DNA of 64,000 nt from Rhodovulum sp. ES.010. Its GTDB lineage: Bacteria; Pseudomonadota; Alphaproteobacteria; Rhodobacterales; Rhodobacteraceae. The notes under the pieces are model-generated. The model saw only the letters and a program-made list of their open reading frames with translations. It was not told where the DNA came from and ran no database searches. Within the stretch, counting starts at the first letter, position 1. Every line of letters starts with the position of its first letter. The position numbers and the translations under genes are program-made. Shown piece by piece: positions 38,589-48,019 of this stretch. The DNA lies in NCBI RefSeq assembly GCF_900142935.1, contig NZ_FSRS01000001.1, positions 3,202,501-3,266,500 of the forward strand, read 5' to 3'.

Positions 38589-39619
38589 CAGGAGGATTTG
38601 GGTTCTTCGTCGTTGATCTCGACGGTGAATTCGCCCGCCTTGATCGCGGCCTCCTTCTCGGCGACCATGTCAAGCGCCTCTTGCGGGACCTTGCCCTCGA
38701 ACGTGCCGAGCGGCGCCAGCGAACAGCCGCCTTCCTTCATGAAGGAATAGACCCCGTAATTGTCGGCCTTGAACGTGCCGTCCGCAACGCGGGTAAGCGC
38801 CGCCTGCAGCGTCGGTTCGAAATGCCAGATCGCCGAGGCGACCACCGTGTCGGGATAGTCGGACTGGGTGTCGATCACGTTGCCGATGGCCAGGATGCCG
38901 CGTTCCTGCGCGGCGTCCGACACGCCGAAGCGTTCGGCATACAGCAGGTCGGCGCCCTTCTCGATCATGGCAAAGGCGGTTTCCTTGGCCTTGGGCGGGT
39001 CGAACCACGACCCGATGAAGCTGACCTGGAAGGTTGCGTCGGGGCGGGTTTCGCGCACCCCCGCCATGAAGGCGTGCATCAGCCGGTTGACTTCGGGAAT
39101 CGGAAAACCGCCGACCATGCCGATATTGCCGGTCTGGGTCATCGCGCCCGCGATGATCCCCGAAAGATAGCTGGCATCCTGGATATAGTTGTCGAACACG
39201 GCAAGGTTCGGATAGGCCGGGTCCGGCATGAAGGACGAGCCCAGCAGGAACGCGGTTTCGGGATAGTCCAGCACGACCTCGCGCGCTTCCTGCTCCACCC
39301 CGAAGATCTCGCCGATGATCAGTTTCACGCCGCTTTCGGCATATTCGCGCATCACGCGCGGATAGTCGGTGTTCGAGGTGTTCTCGGAAAAGGTATAGGT
39401 GATCTGGCCCGCCTCGCGCGCGGCCTCGGCGGCGATGTGGATGCGGCTGACCCATTGCTGTTCCACCGGCACGGTATAGATGCCGGCGACGGAAATCTGC
39501 TCCTGTGCCCAAAGACCGCGCGGTCCAAGGCCCAGCCCCGCCGCGGCGGCGGCCCCGGCCGAGCCCAGCAACAGCCTGCGGCGCGCGATGTCGAGCGTGT
39601 CGGTTTTCCTGGCAGCCAT
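38588..39619 (-). CDS. BMP family substrate-binding protein
   Basis: A 343-residue periplasmic binding protein of the Bmp/Med family, used by nucleoside, purine and related ABC transporters. The leader has RRRLLLGSAGAAAAAGLGLG and so may use the Tat route. The mature part contains GIYTVPVEQQWVSRIHIAAE, GGFPIPEVNRLMHAFMAGVR and GVYSFMKEGGCSLAPLGTFE. The ATG at 39619 is chosen because the leader starts there (MAARKTDTLDIARRR). First gene of the operon ending with the cytosine-deaminase-like gene. Confidence 0.9.
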   Translation of the reverse strand: MAARKTDTLDIARRRLLLGSAGAAAAAGLGLGPRGLWAQEQISVAGIYTVPVEQQWVSRIHIAAEAAREAGQITYTFSENTSNTDYPRVMREYAESGVKLIIGEIFGVEQEAREVVLDYPETAFLLGSSFMPDPAYPNLAVFDNYIQDASYLSGIIAGAMTQTGNIGMVGGFPIPEVNRLMHAFMAGVRETRPDATFQVSFIGSWFDPPKAKETAFAMIEKGADLLYAERFGVSDAAQERGILAIGNVIDTQSDYPDTVVASAIWHFEPTLQAALTRVADGTFKADNYGVYSFMKEGGCSLAPLGTFEGKVPQEALDMVAEKEAAIKAGEFTVEINDEEPKSS

Positions 39620-39760
39620 GTGGATTACCCCCTGATTTTCCCGGATTCTGTTGTGCCCGATCAAGGGCCAATCGCCGATCGTTTGGAACGGCGGCACATT
39701 CGCACGGCCGCGCGCGGAAGGGAAGATTGCCTTTTCGTCAGGCAGGCTTGCCGCGGATGC

Positions 39761-40474
39761 TCAGGAAGCGGGCAGGTGGCGTGCGGGCGACAGCCCCGCC
39801 CGGAACCAGCAGACGAAATCGTAGATCGAATAGACGGGCAGGCCCGTCGCCGCCCGAATGTCGGCGGCATAGGGCGTCATGTTGGTGCATTCCAGCACGA
39901 TCGCGCCCAGCTCCGGGTGCGCGGCGGCCAGCGCGCGGGCGGCCTCGACGTTGTCTGCGCGGGCGAGGTCCACGTCCATTTCGGGCAGGTCGTTCAGAAT
40001 CACGCGGGTGAATTCCCGTCCGCCCTCTGTGGTGCCGATGGGCGTGCCATCGGGCACCCGTGCGGCGGCCAGGTGCGCGCGGCTCAGGCTGCTTCCCGCA
40101 ATGGTCAGGATCCCGGCACGTTTCCCCTTTGGCAGCAAGCGGTTGACCAACTCCACCTGCATCAGCGACGAGGTCGCGACCGGCACGCCCACTGCGTCGG
40201 CCAGCGCGTCCTGGTACAGCGACAGGAACCCGCAGGTCGTGGTGATCCCGGCCGCGCCCTCGGCCACCAGCTCCCGTGCCGCCGCGATGAGCGCCGCCAG
40301 CGTGTCGCCGCCCTCGCGGACGATCCGGACCGGCGAGGCGCCGCGGACCACGCGGATCGCCACCGGAAAGGGCCAGGTCGCGGGGTGCCCCATGTCGCCG
40401 GGAAGGCGGGGAAAGCGCGAGTCCAGCATCAGGATGCCGATCGGTGCCGTGCTGTCGTCCATCGCCTTGCCCAT
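39761..40474 (-). CDS. Aspartate/glutamate racemase family protein
   Basis: A 237-residue member of the Asp/Glu/hydantoin racemase superfamily. The two catalytic cysteines expected for a two-base racemase are in GITTTCGFLSLYQDAL and IVLECTNMTPYAADI. The start at 40474 (MGKAMDDSTAPIG) has GAGGGGCGGG upstream; the longer frame is antisense to the neighbouring oxidoreductase gene. It is divergent from a DadA-like oxidase, so the pair may interconvert and oxidise an amino acid. The substrate is not evident; AroM-like or maleate isomerase-like roles are also possible. Confidence 0.75.
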   Translation of the reverse strand: MGKAMDDSTAPIGILMLDSRFPRLPGDMGHPATWPFPVAIRVVRGASPVRIVREGGDTLAALIAAARELVAEGAAGITTTCGFLSLYQDALADAVGVPVATSSLMQVELVNRLLPKGKRAGILTIAGSSLSRAHLAAARVPDGTPIGTTEGGREFTRVILNDLPEMDVDLARADNVEAARALAAAHPELGAIVLECTNMTPYAADIRAATGLPVYSIYDFVCWFRAGLSPARHLPAS

Positions 40475-40547
40475 GCGTCCCGCCCCTCGTTGACACGGGG
40501 CGCCCGGCTTCGCAAGGTCGCGCCGCGTGGGCGCAAGGGGGCAGGGC

Positions 40548-41783
40548 ATGGACAAGGGTAAGACCGTCGCGGTGATCGGCGCGGGGATCGTGGGGGTGGC
40601 GACCGCGCTGTGGTTGCTGCGCGACGGGCACCGGGTGATCCTGGTGGACCGGACCGGCCCCGCCGCCGGGGCCAGCCACGGCAATGCTGGGCTATTGGCG
40701 TCCAGTTCCGTGGTGCCGGTGACGGTGCCGGCCCTGTTCGCCCACGCCCCCGCCATGCTGTTCGACCCGATGAAACCCCTGTTCCTGAAATGGGGTTACC
40801 TGCCGCGGCTGGCGCCGTGGCTGATGCGCTATCTCTCGCACGCCAACGCGCCCGCCGCGCGCGCCCGCGCCCGCGCGCTGTACCCGATCATCGGCGACAG
40901 CCTGACCGATCACCAGACGCTGGCCGCGGGCACCGGGGCGGAACGCTGGATCGTGCCGTCGGATTACGTGTTCCTCTACGACAGCCGGCGCGACTATGCG
41001 GCCGACGGCTTCGGCTGGGGCATCCGCAAGTCGCTGGGCATCGAGTGGCAGGTTTTGGAGGGCGCCGCCATCGACCCCTGTTTCGCGCCCGGCAAATGCG
41101 CGGTGCGCCTACCGGGCCACGGCCATATCACCGATCCGGGGGCCTATGTCGCCGCGCTGGCGGCCCATGCCGAACGGCAGGGCGCGCGGCTGGTCATCGG
41201 CGAGGCCACGGACATCGCGCGCGCGGGCGGGCGCGTGACCGGCCTGCGCGTGGCGGGCGAGACGATCCCCTGCGAGGCGGTCGTGATCGCCACCGGCGCG
41301 TGGTCGGGGCCGCTCGCGCGCAAGCTGGGGCTGAAAATCCCGCTGGAAACCGAACGCGGCTATCACCTCGAACTCTGGAACCCGTCCGTCATGCCCCGCG
41401 CCCCCACCATGATCGCCGCCGGAAAGTTCCTCGCCACCCCGATGGAAGGGCGCCTGCGCCTTGCGGGCATCGTGGAATTCGGCGGGCTGGACGCGCCCCC
41501 CTCGCGCGCGCCGCTTCGCCTGCTGGAACGCCTCGTGCGCAAGGTCATCCCCGGCCTGACATGGGACCGCACCGTGGAATGGATGGGCCACCGCCCCTGC
41601 ATCGCCGATTCCACCCCCTCGATCGGCCCGGTGCCGGGGGTCGCGGGCGCCTTTGTCGGGTTCGGCCACGACCATGTCGGCCTGACCGGCGGGCCCAAGA
41701 CCGGGCGCCTGCTGGCGCAACTGATCGGCGGCACGCGGCCCAACATTGACCTTGCGCCCTATGCACCGACGCGGTTTCAATGA
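40548..41783 (+). CDS. FAD-dependent amine/D-amino-acid dehydrogenase (DadA-like)
   Basis: A 411-residue DAO-family flavoenzyme. The FAD-binding motif VAVIGAGIVGVATALWLLRD starts at residue 6, with ASHGNAGLLASSSVVPV as in DadA and a C-terminal CIADSTPSIGPVPGVAGAFV FAD-contact region. It probably oxidises a D-amino acid or secondary amine to an imine. The ATG at 40548 has an AAGGGGGCAGGG site. It is followed 41 bp later by a TRAP transporter, which may supply its substrate. Confidence 0.85.
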   Translation: MDKGKTVAVIGAGIVGVATALWLLRDGHRVILVDRTGPAAGASHGNAGLLASSSVVPVTVPALFAHAPAMLFDPMKPLFLKWGYLPRLAPWLMRYLSHANAPAARARARALYPIIGDSLTDHQTLAAGTGAERWIVPSDYVFLYDSRRDYAADGFGWGIRKSLGIEWQVLEGAAIDPCFAPGKCAVRLPGHGHITDPGAYVAALAAHAERQGARLVIGEATDIARAGGRVTGLRVAGETIPCEAVVIATGAWSGPLARKLGLKIPLETERGYHLELWNPSVMPRAPTMIAAGKFLATPMEGRLRLAGIVEFGGLDAPPSRAPLRLLERLVRKVIPGLTWDRTVEWMGHRPCIADSTPSIGPVPGVAGAFVGFGHDHVGLTGGPKTGRLLAQLIGGTRPNIDLAPYAPTRFQ

Positions 41784-41824
41784 GCGCCAACAAAAAGAAC
41801 CGTCCAACCAACAGGGAGAGACAG

Positions 41825-42799
41825 ATGAAAACCCCCGCAACGCTTCTGGCCGCCACTGCGCTGGCCACGCTGGCCACCGCCGCCTCGGCCGAGAAATGGG
41901 ACATGCCGATGGCCTATGCGGCCACCAACTTCCATTCCGAGGTCGGCGCGAATTTCGCCCAATGCGTGACCGATGGAACGGGGGGCGAACTGGAGATCGT
42001 CACCCACCCCTCGGGCTCGCTGTTCGGCGGGGCCGAGATCAAGCGCGCGGTGCAGACCGGCCAGGCCAATATCGGCGAGCGGTTGATGTCGGCCCACCAG
42101 AACGAGAACCCGCTTTATGGCGTCGACTCGATCCCGTTCCTTGTGTCGTCCTTCGACGAGCATGAGAAACTGTGGTCGATCGCCCAGCCCGCCGTCGCCG
42201 AGGCGCTGGCCGAGGACAACCTGCATTACCTCTACTCGGTGCCGTGGCCGCCGCAGGGCCTGTACATGAATAAAGAGGTCTCGACGCTCGACGACCTCAA
42301 GGGCGTCAAGTTCCGCTCCTACTCCGCCGCGACCGCGCGGATGGCCGAGTTGACCGGCATGATCCCGGTACAGGTCGAGGCCGCGGAGCTGAGCCAGGCG
42401 CTGGCCACGGGTGTTGCCGAAAGCTTCATCTCGTCGGGCGCCACGGGCTATGACCGCAAGGTCTGGGAACATCTCAGCCATTTCTACGAGGTCGATGCCT
42501 GGCTGCCGCGCAACGCGGTCTTCGTGAACATGGATGCCTGGAACAGGCTCGACGACGCCACCAGGGACGTGGTGACCGACTGCGCCGAACAGGCCGCGGC
42601 CGAGGGGCTGGAACGCTCCAAGGACTATACCGAGTTCACCCTGAACGGCCTGGAAGAGGGCGGCATGACCGTCACCCGCGCCGGCGACGAGCTTGTCGCG
42701 GGGTTGAAGGAGATCGGCGAGACGATGACCGAGGAATGGCTGGAACAGGCTGGCGACGAGGGCCGCGCCATCGTCGAGGAATACAAGGGCGGCATGTAA
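41825..42799 (+). CDS. dctP: TRAP transporter substrate-binding protein DctP
   Basis: A 324-residue DctP-family periplasmic protein with a signal peptide (LLAATALATLATAASA). Family features are FAQCVTDGTGGELEIVTHPS, SLFGGAEIKRAVQTGQANIG, LDDLKGVKFRSYSAATARMA and QVEAAELSQALATGVAESFI. The conserved Arg in KFRSY normally binds the substrate carboxylate, so an organic acid or zwitterion is likely. GGGAGAG precedes the ATG at 41825. Confidence 0.9.
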   Translation: MKTPATLLAATALATLATAASAEKWDMPMAYAATNFHSEVGANFAQCVTDGTGGELEIVTHPSGSLFGGAEIKRAVQTGQANIGERLMSAHQNENPLYGVDSIPFLVSSFDEHEKLWSIAQPAVAEALAEDNLHYLYSVPWPPQGLYMNKEVSTLDDLKGVKFRSYSAATARMAELTGMIPVQVEAAELSQALATGVAESFISSGATGYDRKVWEHLSHFYEVDAWLPRNAVFVNMDAWNRLDDATRDVVTDCAEQAAAEGLERSKDYTEFTLNGLEEGGMTVTRAGDELVAGLKEIGETMTEEWLEQAGDEGRAIVEEYKGGM

Positions 42800-42811
42800 G
42801 GCGGCCGGGCG

Positions 42812-42831
42812 GGCCGGGCATAGCCCCGGCC
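42812..42831 (+). terminator. GC-rich hairpin between dctP and dctQ
   Basis: GGCCGGG at 42812-42818 pairs with CCCGGCC at 42825-42831 in the 126-bp gap after the binding-protein gene. There is no U-tract. Its position suits partial attenuation or 3' mRNA protection, raising the amount of DctP relative to the membrane subunits. Confidence 0.45.
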
Positions 42832-42925
42832 TGCATGCCGGGCGTGCGCCGCGCCGCTCCGCCGGACGGGCGAGGCGCGCGCGTCCGCCCAGCCGGGCGT
42901 GACGGCGCAACCAGGGGGACGGTCT

Positions 42926-43456
42926 ATGGCGGCAGCGCGGGCGCTCCGGCGCGTTCTGGATATTCTCTATCTTGCGGGCGGCGTGGTGGCGGCGCTGTTT
43001 CTGGTGGCGATCCTCGTCATCATCGTGCTGCAGATGCTGGCGCGCTGGACCGGGCAGACCTTTCCGGGCGCGACCGATTACGCGGGCTACTGCATGGCGG
43101 CGGCCAGCTTCTTCGCCTTTGCCTACGCGCTGAACCACGGCGCGCATATCCGGGTATCGCTGTTCCTGTCGGTGCTGGGGCGCCACCGCCGCTGGGGTGA
43201 GCTGTGGTGTTTCGGCATCGGCGCGATCACCGCCACCTTCTTCGCCCGCTACGCGATCAAGGGCACCTACTGGTCGTGGAAGCTGGGCGAGATCAGCCAA
43301 GGGCTCGACAAGACGCCGACCTGGATCCCGCAAATCGCCATGTCGGTGGGCACCGTCCTCCTGGCGATCTGCTTCTGGGATCACCTGGTGCGGCTGATCC
43401 TTACCGGCGATCACGGCATTCGCCGCGACCTCGTCGACCAGAGCCACGCGGAGTAG
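42926..43456 (+). CDS. dctQ: TRAP transporter small membrane subunit DctQ
   Basis: A 176-residue four-helix membrane protein with VVAALFLVAILVIIVLQMLA and FPGATDYAGYCMAAASFFAF, typical of DctQ, followed by NHGAHIRVSLFLSVL. The ATG at 42926 (MAAARALRR) follows CCAGGGGGA. It couples to DctM, whose gene starts 5 bp after its stop. Confidence 0.9.
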   Translation: MAAARALRRVLDILYLAGGVVAALFLVAILVIIVLQMLARWTGQTFPGATDYAGYCMAAASFFAFAYALNHGAHIRVSLFLSVLGRHRRWGELWCFGIGAITATFFARYAIKGTYWSWKLGEISQGLDKTPTWIPQIAMSVGTVLLAICFWDHLVRLILTGDHGIRRDLVDQSHAE

Positions 43457-43461
43457 GGGCC

Positions 43462-44775
43462 ATGGAACAACTCGCCCCGATCGCGATCTTCCTGTTCGTG
43501 CTGTTCCTGCTCTTGGGCTCCGGCGTCTGGGTCGGCCTTGCGCTGATGGGCGTGGCCTATGTGGGGATGGACCTGTTCACCTCGCGCCCCGCGGGCGACG
43601 CGATGATCACCAAGATTTGGTCCTCGTCTTCCTCCTGGACGCTGACCGCGCTGCCCCTCTTCATCTGGATGGGCGAAATCCTCTACCGCACCCGATTATC
43701 CGAGGACATGTTCAAGGGCCTCAGTCCCTGGATGGCGCGGCTTCCGGGCGGGCTGGTGCATACGAATATCGTGGGCTGCACGGTCTTCGCGGCCGTCTCG
43801 GGGTCGTCGGCGGCCACGCTGACGACCGTCGGCAAGATGTCGATCCCGGAACTTCGCAATCGGAACTACCCCGAGACCATGGTCATCGGCACGCTGGCCG
43901 GCGCCGCCACGCTGGGGCTGATGATCCCGCCCTCGCTGACGCTGATCGTCTATGGCGTCACGATCAACGAGTCGATCACCAAGCTGTTCATGGCGGGCGT
44001 CCTACCGGGGCTGGTGCTGGCCGCGATGTTCATGGCCTATGTGGCGGCCGTCTCGAAACTGTCCAAGGGGTTCGACCCGACGCCCGAACCGCCGATGACC
44101 CTGCTGGAGAGGGTCAAGAACTCGCGCTTCCTGATCCCGGTGATCTGCCTGATCCTGGTGGTGATCGGGTCGATGTACATGGGGTACGCCACCGCGACCG
44201 AGGCCGCCGCCTTCGGCGTGATCGGCGCGCTGGTGCTGGCCGCGACCCAAGGATCACTGACCTGGGGCACCTTCACCGAAAGCCTGATGGGCGCGGTGCG
44301 CACCAGCGCGATGATCGCGCTGATCCTGGCCGGCGCGGCCTTCCTGTCGCTGTCGATGGGCTTTACCGGGCTGCCGCGCGGTCTGGCCGACCTGATCGCC
44401 AGCTGGGAGCTGTCGCGCTTCGAACTGCTGATGGCGCTCCTTGTCTTCTACATCGTGCTGGGCTGTTTCCTCGACGGCATCTCCTCGGTGGTGCTGACCA
44501 TGGCGGTGGTCGAACCGATGATCCGGCAGGCGGGCATCGACATCATCTGGTTCGGCATCTTCATCGTCGTCGTGGTGGAAATGGCCCAGATCACGCCGCC
44601 CATCGGGTTCAACCTGTTCGTCCTTCAGGGCATGACCGGGCACGAGATGAACTTCATCGCGCGCGCCGCGATCCCGATGTTCCTGATCATGGTTGTAATG
44701 GTTTTCGTGCTGATCTTCTTCCCGGAGCTTGCCACCTGGCTGCCCGAGAACATCCGCCAGCGGCCGGGGGGCTAG
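43462..44775 (+). CDS. dctM: TRAP transporter large permease DctM
   Basis: A 437-residue DctM permease with about 12 helices. Motifs include LTALPLFIWMGEILYRT, FAAVSGSSAATLTTVGKMSI, LAGAATLGLMIPPSLTLIVY and VEMAQITPPIGFNLFVLQGM. It carries out sodium-driven import with DctP and DctQ. No frame damage. The stop lies 9 bp before the TauE/SafE gene, so transcription probably continues. Confidence 0.93.
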   Translation: MEQLAPIAIFLFVLFLLLGSGVWVGLALMGVAYVGMDLFTSRPAGDAMITKIWSSSSSWTLTALPLFIWMGEILYRTRLSEDMFKGLSPWMARLPGGLVHTNIVGCTVFAAVSGSSAATLTTVGKMSIPELRNRNYPETMVIGTLAGAATLGLMIPPSLTLIVYGVTINESITKLFMAGVLPGLVLAAMFMAYVAAVSKLSKGFDPTPEPPMTLLERVKNSRFLIPVICLILVVIGSMYMGYATATEAAAFGVIGALVLAATQGSLTWGTFTESLMGAVRTSAMIALILAGAAFLSLSMGFTGLPRGLADLIASWELSRFELLMALLVFYIVLGCFLDGISSVVLTMAVVEPMIRQAGIDIIWFGIFIVVVVEMAQITPPIGFNLFVLQGMTGHEMNFIARAAIPMFLIMVVMVFVLIFFPELATWLPENIRQRPGG

Positions 44776-44784
44776 GGCCCGCGG

Positions 44785-45528
44785 ATGGTTGACACCGGCC
44801 TGCACCTGGCCACCGCACCCTGGCTGGTGGTGCCGGTACTGCTGATCGTCGTCGCGGCCGCCGTGGTGCAGACCGGGCTTGGGCTGGGCTTCGGGCTGGT
44901 GGCAGCACCGCTTCTGGCGCTGCTCGACCCCGACCTTGTCCCCGTGCCGACGCTCATCGTGGGCTTTGCCACGGCAACGCTGGCCGCGTTCCGCGAACGC
45001 GACGCCATAGCCTGGAACGAGGTCTGGACCGGCACCGGCGGGCGCATCGCGGGCGCCGCCATCGCCACCGTGATCCTCGCCGCGCTCAGCGACCCCGACG
45101 CCTTCGCGCTGGTCTTCGGCGTGATGATCGGGCTGGCGGTCGCGCTGTCGGCAGTGGGGCCGGGGCTGCGGTTCACCCGGCCGCGGCTGGTCGGCATGGC
45201 CGCGCTGTCGGGGCTGATGGGCACCATCACCTCGGTCGGCGCGCCGCCCATGGCCATCGTCTACCAGCACCGCCCGGGGGCCGAGGCGCGCCCCACGCTG
45301 TCGGCCTTCTTCGCGATCGGCTGCCTGGTCTCGCTTGTCGGGTTGTGGGTTGCGGGCTGGGTCGGCGCGCATGACCTGGTGCTGGCCGCGGTCATGGCGC
45401 CGGGCATGGTGGCGGGCGTGCTGGTCGCGGGGCGGCTGAGGGGCCGGTTCGACGCGCGCTATCGCGCGGCGTTGCTGGTGGTTAGCGGAATGGCCGCGCT
45501 GGTGCTGATCCTCCGGGGGCTGTGGTGA
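44785..45528 (+). CDS. TauE/SafE family membrane transporter
   Basis: A 247-residue membrane protein with two related halves typical of the TauE/SafE family (VVQTGLGLGFGLVAAPLLAL; LVGMAALSGLMGTITSVGAP). Members export sulfite, sulfoacetate or other organic anions. It is encoded directly after the TRAP operon and overlaps the next carrier gene, so it may export a by-product of the transported substrate. The substrate is unknown. Confidence 0.85.
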   Translation: MVDTGLHLATAPWLVVPVLLIVVAAAVVQTGLGLGFGLVAAPLLALLDPDLVPVPTLIVGFATATLAAFRERDAIAWNEVWTGTGGRIAGAAIATVILAALSDPDAFALVFGVMIGLAVALSAVGPGLRFTRPRLVGMAALSGLMGTITSVGAPPMAIVYQHRPGAEARPTLSAFFAIGCLVSLVGLWVAGWVGAHDLVLAAVMAPGMVAGVLVAGRLRGRFDARYRAALLVVSGMAALVLILRGLW

Positions 45529-46454
45529 CCCCGGCGGTGCGCGTTCTGGGCGCGGTGGCGCGCCACGGGCGGCTGTTGCTGGTGGCGGGATTGCTGGCGG
45601 GGCTGACCCTGCCGGGGCTGGCCCAGGCGATGCGGCCCTGGCTGCCCGAACTCGTCGCCGGGCTGATGTTCGTGGCCGCCCTGCGGATCGGCCCGCGCCA
45701 GGCGCTGGGCGCGGTGCGCGAGTTGCCGGGCGTTGTCGGGCTGGTGCTGGTCTACCAGCTGGCCCTGCCGCTGGCGGTGGCAGGGGCGGTCTGGGCCGCG
45801 GGGCTGGGCGGCACGGCGGCGGCGACCGCGCTGGTGCTATTGTTCGCGGCCTCGCCGATCTCGGGCGCGCCGAACCTGACCGTGCTGTCAGGCGGCGACC
45901 CGGCCCCAGTGCTGCGGATCCTGATCGTTGCCACGGCACTCCTGCCGGTCACGGTGCTGCCAGTCTTCTTCGTGGCCGAGGGGCTGGGCGGGGCCGGCGC
46001 GGTCCTCGCCGCGGCGGCGCGCCTGATGGCGGTGATCCTGCTGGCCGCGGGCGCGGCCTTCACCCTGCGCCACCTGGTCCTGCGCGCGCCCCAGCCGCCC
46101 ACCATCGCGGCGCTTGACGGTCTGTCGGCGCTGGCCATGGCCATCGTCGTGGTCGGCCTGATGTCCGAGGCCGGCCCCACGCTGATCGCCCGGCCCGCCG
46201 CCTTCGCCGGCTGGCTGGCGCTGGCCTGCGCGGCCAATCTGGGCGCGCAATTCCTCGCGGCGCGCCTGTTGAAACAGACGCGGTTGCGCGACCAGCGGAT
46301 CGGGCTGTCTATCGCGGCGGGCAACCGCAACATCGCGCTGTTCCTGGTGGCGCTGCCGCCCGAGGTGACGACGCCCCTGCTGATCTTCATCGGCTGCTAC
46401 CAGGTGCCGATGTATCTCACGCCGCTGATCATGGGGCGCCTCTACCGGGGCTGA
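45522..46454 (+). CDS. Bile acid:sodium symporter-like (BASS) carrier
   Basis: A 310-residue protein with about nine helices. LLFAASPISGAPNLTVLSGG and a late SIAAGNRNIALFLVALPPEV resemble the crossover helices of the BASS/ACR3 fold. Sodium-dependent transport of an organic anion is likely, but the substrate is not predicted. A GTG at 45522 or 45525 overlaps the TGA of the TauE/SafE gene, indicating coupling. It ends 8 bp before the convergent MttB-family gene. Confidence 0.7.
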   Translation: MVTPAVRVLGAVARHGRLLLVAGLLAGLTLPGLAQAMRPWLPELVAGLMFVAALRIGPRQALGAVRELPGVVGLVLVYQLALPLAVAGAVWAAGLGGTAAATALVLLFAASPISGAPNLTVLSGGDPAPVLRILIVATALLPVTVLPVFFVAEGLGGAGAVLAAAARLMAVILLAAGAAFTLRHLVLRAPQPPTIAALDGLSALAMAIVVVGLMSEAGPTLIARPAAFAGWLALACAANLGAQFLAARLLKQTRLRDQRIGLSIAAGNRNIALFLVALPPEVTTPLLIFIGCYQVPMYLTPLIMGRLYRG

Positions 46455-46462
46455 GCCGCGGC

Positions 46463-48019
46463 TCAGTGCCACGCATCCGGCATCGACGCCTTCCGGCGCG
46501 CCATGAAATCGCGCAGCGCCTCGTCGATGCCTTCGTCCAGCGGCGGCGCCTCGTAGCTGTCCAGCAGGTGCTTCCAGCGCCGGTTGGCCCGCTCGGCCAT
46601 GTCCACCGCGCCCTGTTCGGACCAGGTCTCCCAAGGCTGGTTGTCGTCCAGATCGCTTTCCCAATAGGCCGTGCGATAGTGGCGCAGCGTGTGCGCGGTG
46701 CCGAACAGGTGCTGGCCCGGCCCCAGTTCCGCCAGCGCCTCGAAGCCCTGCGTATCGTCATCGACCGGCACGCCCCTAAGATAGCTGTGAAGCGCACCGC
46801 AGACGTCGCAATCCAGCACCATCTTTTCATAGCTCATCGACAGCAGCCCATCGAGGAAGCCCGCCGAATGCAGGATGTAGTTGGCCCCCGACTGCAGCGC
46901 CGACAGCATCGACATCAGGCTCTGGCTCATGGCTTGGGCGTCGGGCAGCTTGGAATTGGTGAAGCTGCCGGCGCAGCGGAGCGGCAGGTTCAGGCGCCGC
47001 GCCAACTGGCCCATCGCCAGCGAGGCGACCGCGGGTTCCGGCGTGCCGAAGGTGGGCGAGCCCGAGCGCAGCGCCATCGACGACATGAACGAGCCAAGGA
47101 TCGCGGGCGCCCCGGGGCGCACCAGCTGGGTGATCGCCGCCGAGACCATCGTCTCTGCCAGGTTCTGGGCCAGCGACCCGGCCATGGTCAGCGGCGCCAC
47201 CGCGCCGCCCAGAAGGAAGGGCAGGTGGATGGAGCCCTGCCCGGCGGCGGCATAGGCGCGGATGCCGCGTGTGGTGATCCCGTCCAGCACCAGCGGCGAG
47301 GTCGTGTTGAAATTCCCCATGATGACGCAATTGCGGTCCGCCACCTCGGCGCCGAACAGGATGCGCGCCATCTCGATCGAATCCGCGGCCCGGTCGGGAT
47401 GGGTGATGGACCCCAGGAACGCCCGGTCGGAATAGCGGATATGGGCATAGACCATGTCCAGGTGGCGCTTGTTCACCGGCACGTCGGTCGGTTCGCAGAT
47501 CGTGCCGCCGGAATGGTGCAGCCAGGAGCTGGATTGGGCCAGCCGCACGAAATTCTCGAAATCCTGGATCGTGCCATAGCGGCGCCCCCGGTCCAGGTCC
47601 ATCACGAAGGGCGAGCCGTATGCGGGGGCCAGCACCACGCTGTCGCCGCCGATCTCGACGCTGTTGGCCGAGTTGCGCGCCAGCTGGGTAAAGCGGCCGG
47701 GTGCGGTGGACAGGATCTCGCGGATCATGCCGGGCGGAAAGCGCAGCCGCCAGGTGTCGGCCGCGGTTTCCGCGATCTCGGCACCGGCGGCGCGGAACAG
47801 CCGCACGGTTTCCGCGTCCTCGCGGAACTCGATGCCGATCTCGGCCATGATCCGCTCGGCCGTGGCCTCGATCCGCGACAGCGCGTCGTCGCCGATGATT
47901 TCGTAGGGCGGCATGCCGCGGGTTATGAAGGGTACGCCGAAGGGCGGCGTCTCGAGGCCCGCGGTGGCGCGGCGGCGCCGCGTCCGGCGGGTGGCGGGAT
48001 CGTCGGGTTTCGTGAACAT
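46463..48019 (-). CDS. Trimethylamine methyltransferase (MttB) family protein, non-pyrrolysine
   Basis: A 518-residue MttB-superfamily protein. Family features include ERIMAEIGIEFREDAETVRL, APAYGSPFVMDLDRGRRYGT, RLAQSSSWLHHSGGTICEPT and GSFMSSMALRSGSPTFGTPE. The reading frame has no internal TAG, so it lacks pyrrolysine and is not a canonical trimethylamine methyltransferase. Non-pyrrolysine members demethylate glycine betaine, proline betaine or carnitine by passing the methyl group to a corrinoid protein. No corrinoid-protein gene is adjacent. The ATG at 48019 starts MFTKPDDPATRRTRRRR. The location beside TRAP and BASS carriers fits a methylated-amine or betaine role. Confidence 0.85.
   Translation of the reverse strand: MFTKPDDPATRRTRRRRATAGLETPPFGVPFITRGMPPYEIIGDDALSRIEATAERIMAEIGIEFREDAETVRLFRAAGAEIAETAADTWRLRFPPGMIREILSTAPGRFTQLARNSANSVEIGGDSVVLAPAYGSPFVMDLDRGRRYGTIQDFENFVRLAQSSSWLHHSGGTICEPTDVPVNKRHLDMVYAHIRYSDRAFLGSITHPDRAADSIEMARILFGAEVADRNCVIMGNFNTTSPLVLDGITTRGIRAYAAAGQGSIHLPFLLGGAVAPLTMAGSLAQNLAETMVSAAITQLVRPGAPAILGSFMSSMALRSGSPTFGTPEPAVASLAMGQLARRLNLPLRCAGSFTNSKLPDAQAMSQSLMSMLSALQSGANYILHSAGFLDGLLSMSYEKMVLDCDVCGALHSYLRGVPVDDDTQGFEALAELGPGQHLFGTAHTLRHYRTAYWESDLDDNQPWETWSEQGAVDMAERANRRWKHLLDSYEAPPLDEGIDEALRDFMARRKASMPDAWH

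Noticed and set aside
41777..43447. 556-residue minus-strand frame under dctPQ
   Set aside because: Antisense shadow of genes with complete TRAP motifs.
44254..45939. 561-residue minus-strand frame rich in Arg, His and Asp
   Set aside because: Shadow of dctM, TauE/SafE and BASS genes; low-complexity composition only.
46463..48019. Pyrrolysine-containing trimethylamine methyltransferase
   Set aside because: No in-frame TAG is present, so it belongs to the non-pyrrolysine group.
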